A DNA stretch of 6,436 nt from Caldifarciminota bacterium 4484_100 (GTDB lineage Bacteria; Hydrothermota; Tepidihabitantia; SM23-42): the NCBI GenBank assembly GCA_002049785.1, contig MUKB01000072.1, forward strand, positions 1-6,436, read 5' to 3'. Of the stretch, positions 6,217 through 6,436 are shown piece by piece. A model generated the notes under the pieces. It saw only the letters and a program-made list of their open reading frames with translations. It ran no database searches and was not told where the DNA came from. Every line of letters starts with the position of its first letter. Position 1 is the first letter of the stretch. A program made the translations under genes and the position numbers.

Positions 6217-6436
6217 TGTGCCGAGCCCACGCAAATAATTTTTCCAGAAACTGGGTGGCTTGTCGAGATTATGAAACTTGCTGTATCTCCCCTGTCTGAC
6301 AGAATTCTCCAGATCGTCAAATTCACGAGAGAGTTCTGAGAGGAATAATATTGAATCGCACATTGATGAAGAAGAATCACTCAGTAACCATCGAGAGGCC
6401 TTTTTTGTGAGGGAATAATAGCCTTTACTACGACCA

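Larger units (their letters stand above)
5657..6436 (-). pseudogene. SAM-dependent O-methyltransferase (Methyltransf_2 type), 5' end off window, two frameshifts
   Basis: The gene enters from the right edge and ends at TAG 5659-5657. Its coding signal uses three frames in turn. Bases 6435 to about 6213 encode the end of a winged-helix domain (YYSLTKKASRWL) and a helical linker (LSREFDDLENSVRQGR, then WKNYLRGLG). About 6212-6183 encode ARYAGAHLIRK. From about 6173 the catalytic domain runs: the SAM-binding motif LDVGGGHCLYTIL (6160-6122), acidic motif EVIDLKP, GDRVSFRTGDL, DLILLFNILH with a His at the usual catalytic place, and LVPGGVVVILD. Removing one base from each of two four-base homopolymers joins everything into one protein. 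The family methylates hydroxyls on small molecules such as phenolics, polyketides or carotenoids; the substrate here is unknown. Reading only the longest simple frame, from TTG 6121, would lose motif I and give a false start. It may be a decaying gene or carry sequencing errors. Family confidence is high; pseudogene status is uncertain. Confidence 0.75.

Noticed and set aside
6035..6238. A plus-strand 67-residue open frame within the methyltransferase
   Set aside because: The opposite strand carries clear methyltransferase motifs across this range; the plus-strand product is low-complexity and unrecognisable.

Overview
The window reads as a chromosomal segment of a diderm (Gram-negative-type) bacterium of moderate GC, which I judged by eye and did not count. 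The diderm call rests on the first two genes: the end of an Omp85-family outer-membrane barrel protein, followed one base later by a full TamB-family protein that would bridge the inner and outer membranes. I cannot name the taxon. The gene mix and the scarcity of Shine-Dalgarno sites would suit an uncultured candidate phylum, but that is a guess.

Layout. Plus strand: 3' end of a BamA/TamA-like gene (1-258), tamB-like (260-3280), a 72-base gap holding a perfect-consensus promoter, then an MscS-family mechanosensitive channel (3353-4375). Minus strand, converging on it with a 3-base gap: S-adenosyl-L-methionine hydroxide adenosyltransferase (DUF62; 4379-5131), overlapped by a CvpA-family membrane protein (5103-5609). 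Upstream of these lies a Methyltransf_2-type O-methyltransferase (5657 to beyond the right edge), whose reading frame is broken twice within about 40 bases. No stretch over 300 bases lacks a gene. I see no tRNA, rRNA, CRISPR array, insertion sequence or long repeat.

How the genes fit together. The Omp85 and TamB genes form the known outer-membrane assembly/lipid-transport pair and are probably co-translated. mscS has its own promoter. cvpA and the SAM hydrolase gene form an overlapping two-gene unit with its own promoter.

The most notable signal is regulatory. Both recognisable promoters (TTGACA-17-TATAAT before mscS, TTGACT-16-TATAAT before cvpA) lie so close to the start codon that transcription should begin at or within the ATG, giving leaderless mRNAs. 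Neither gene has a Shine-Dalgarno site. I found no convincing novel multi-gene system. The leaderless promoter design and the doubly frameshifted methyltransferase are the points most worth a second look.
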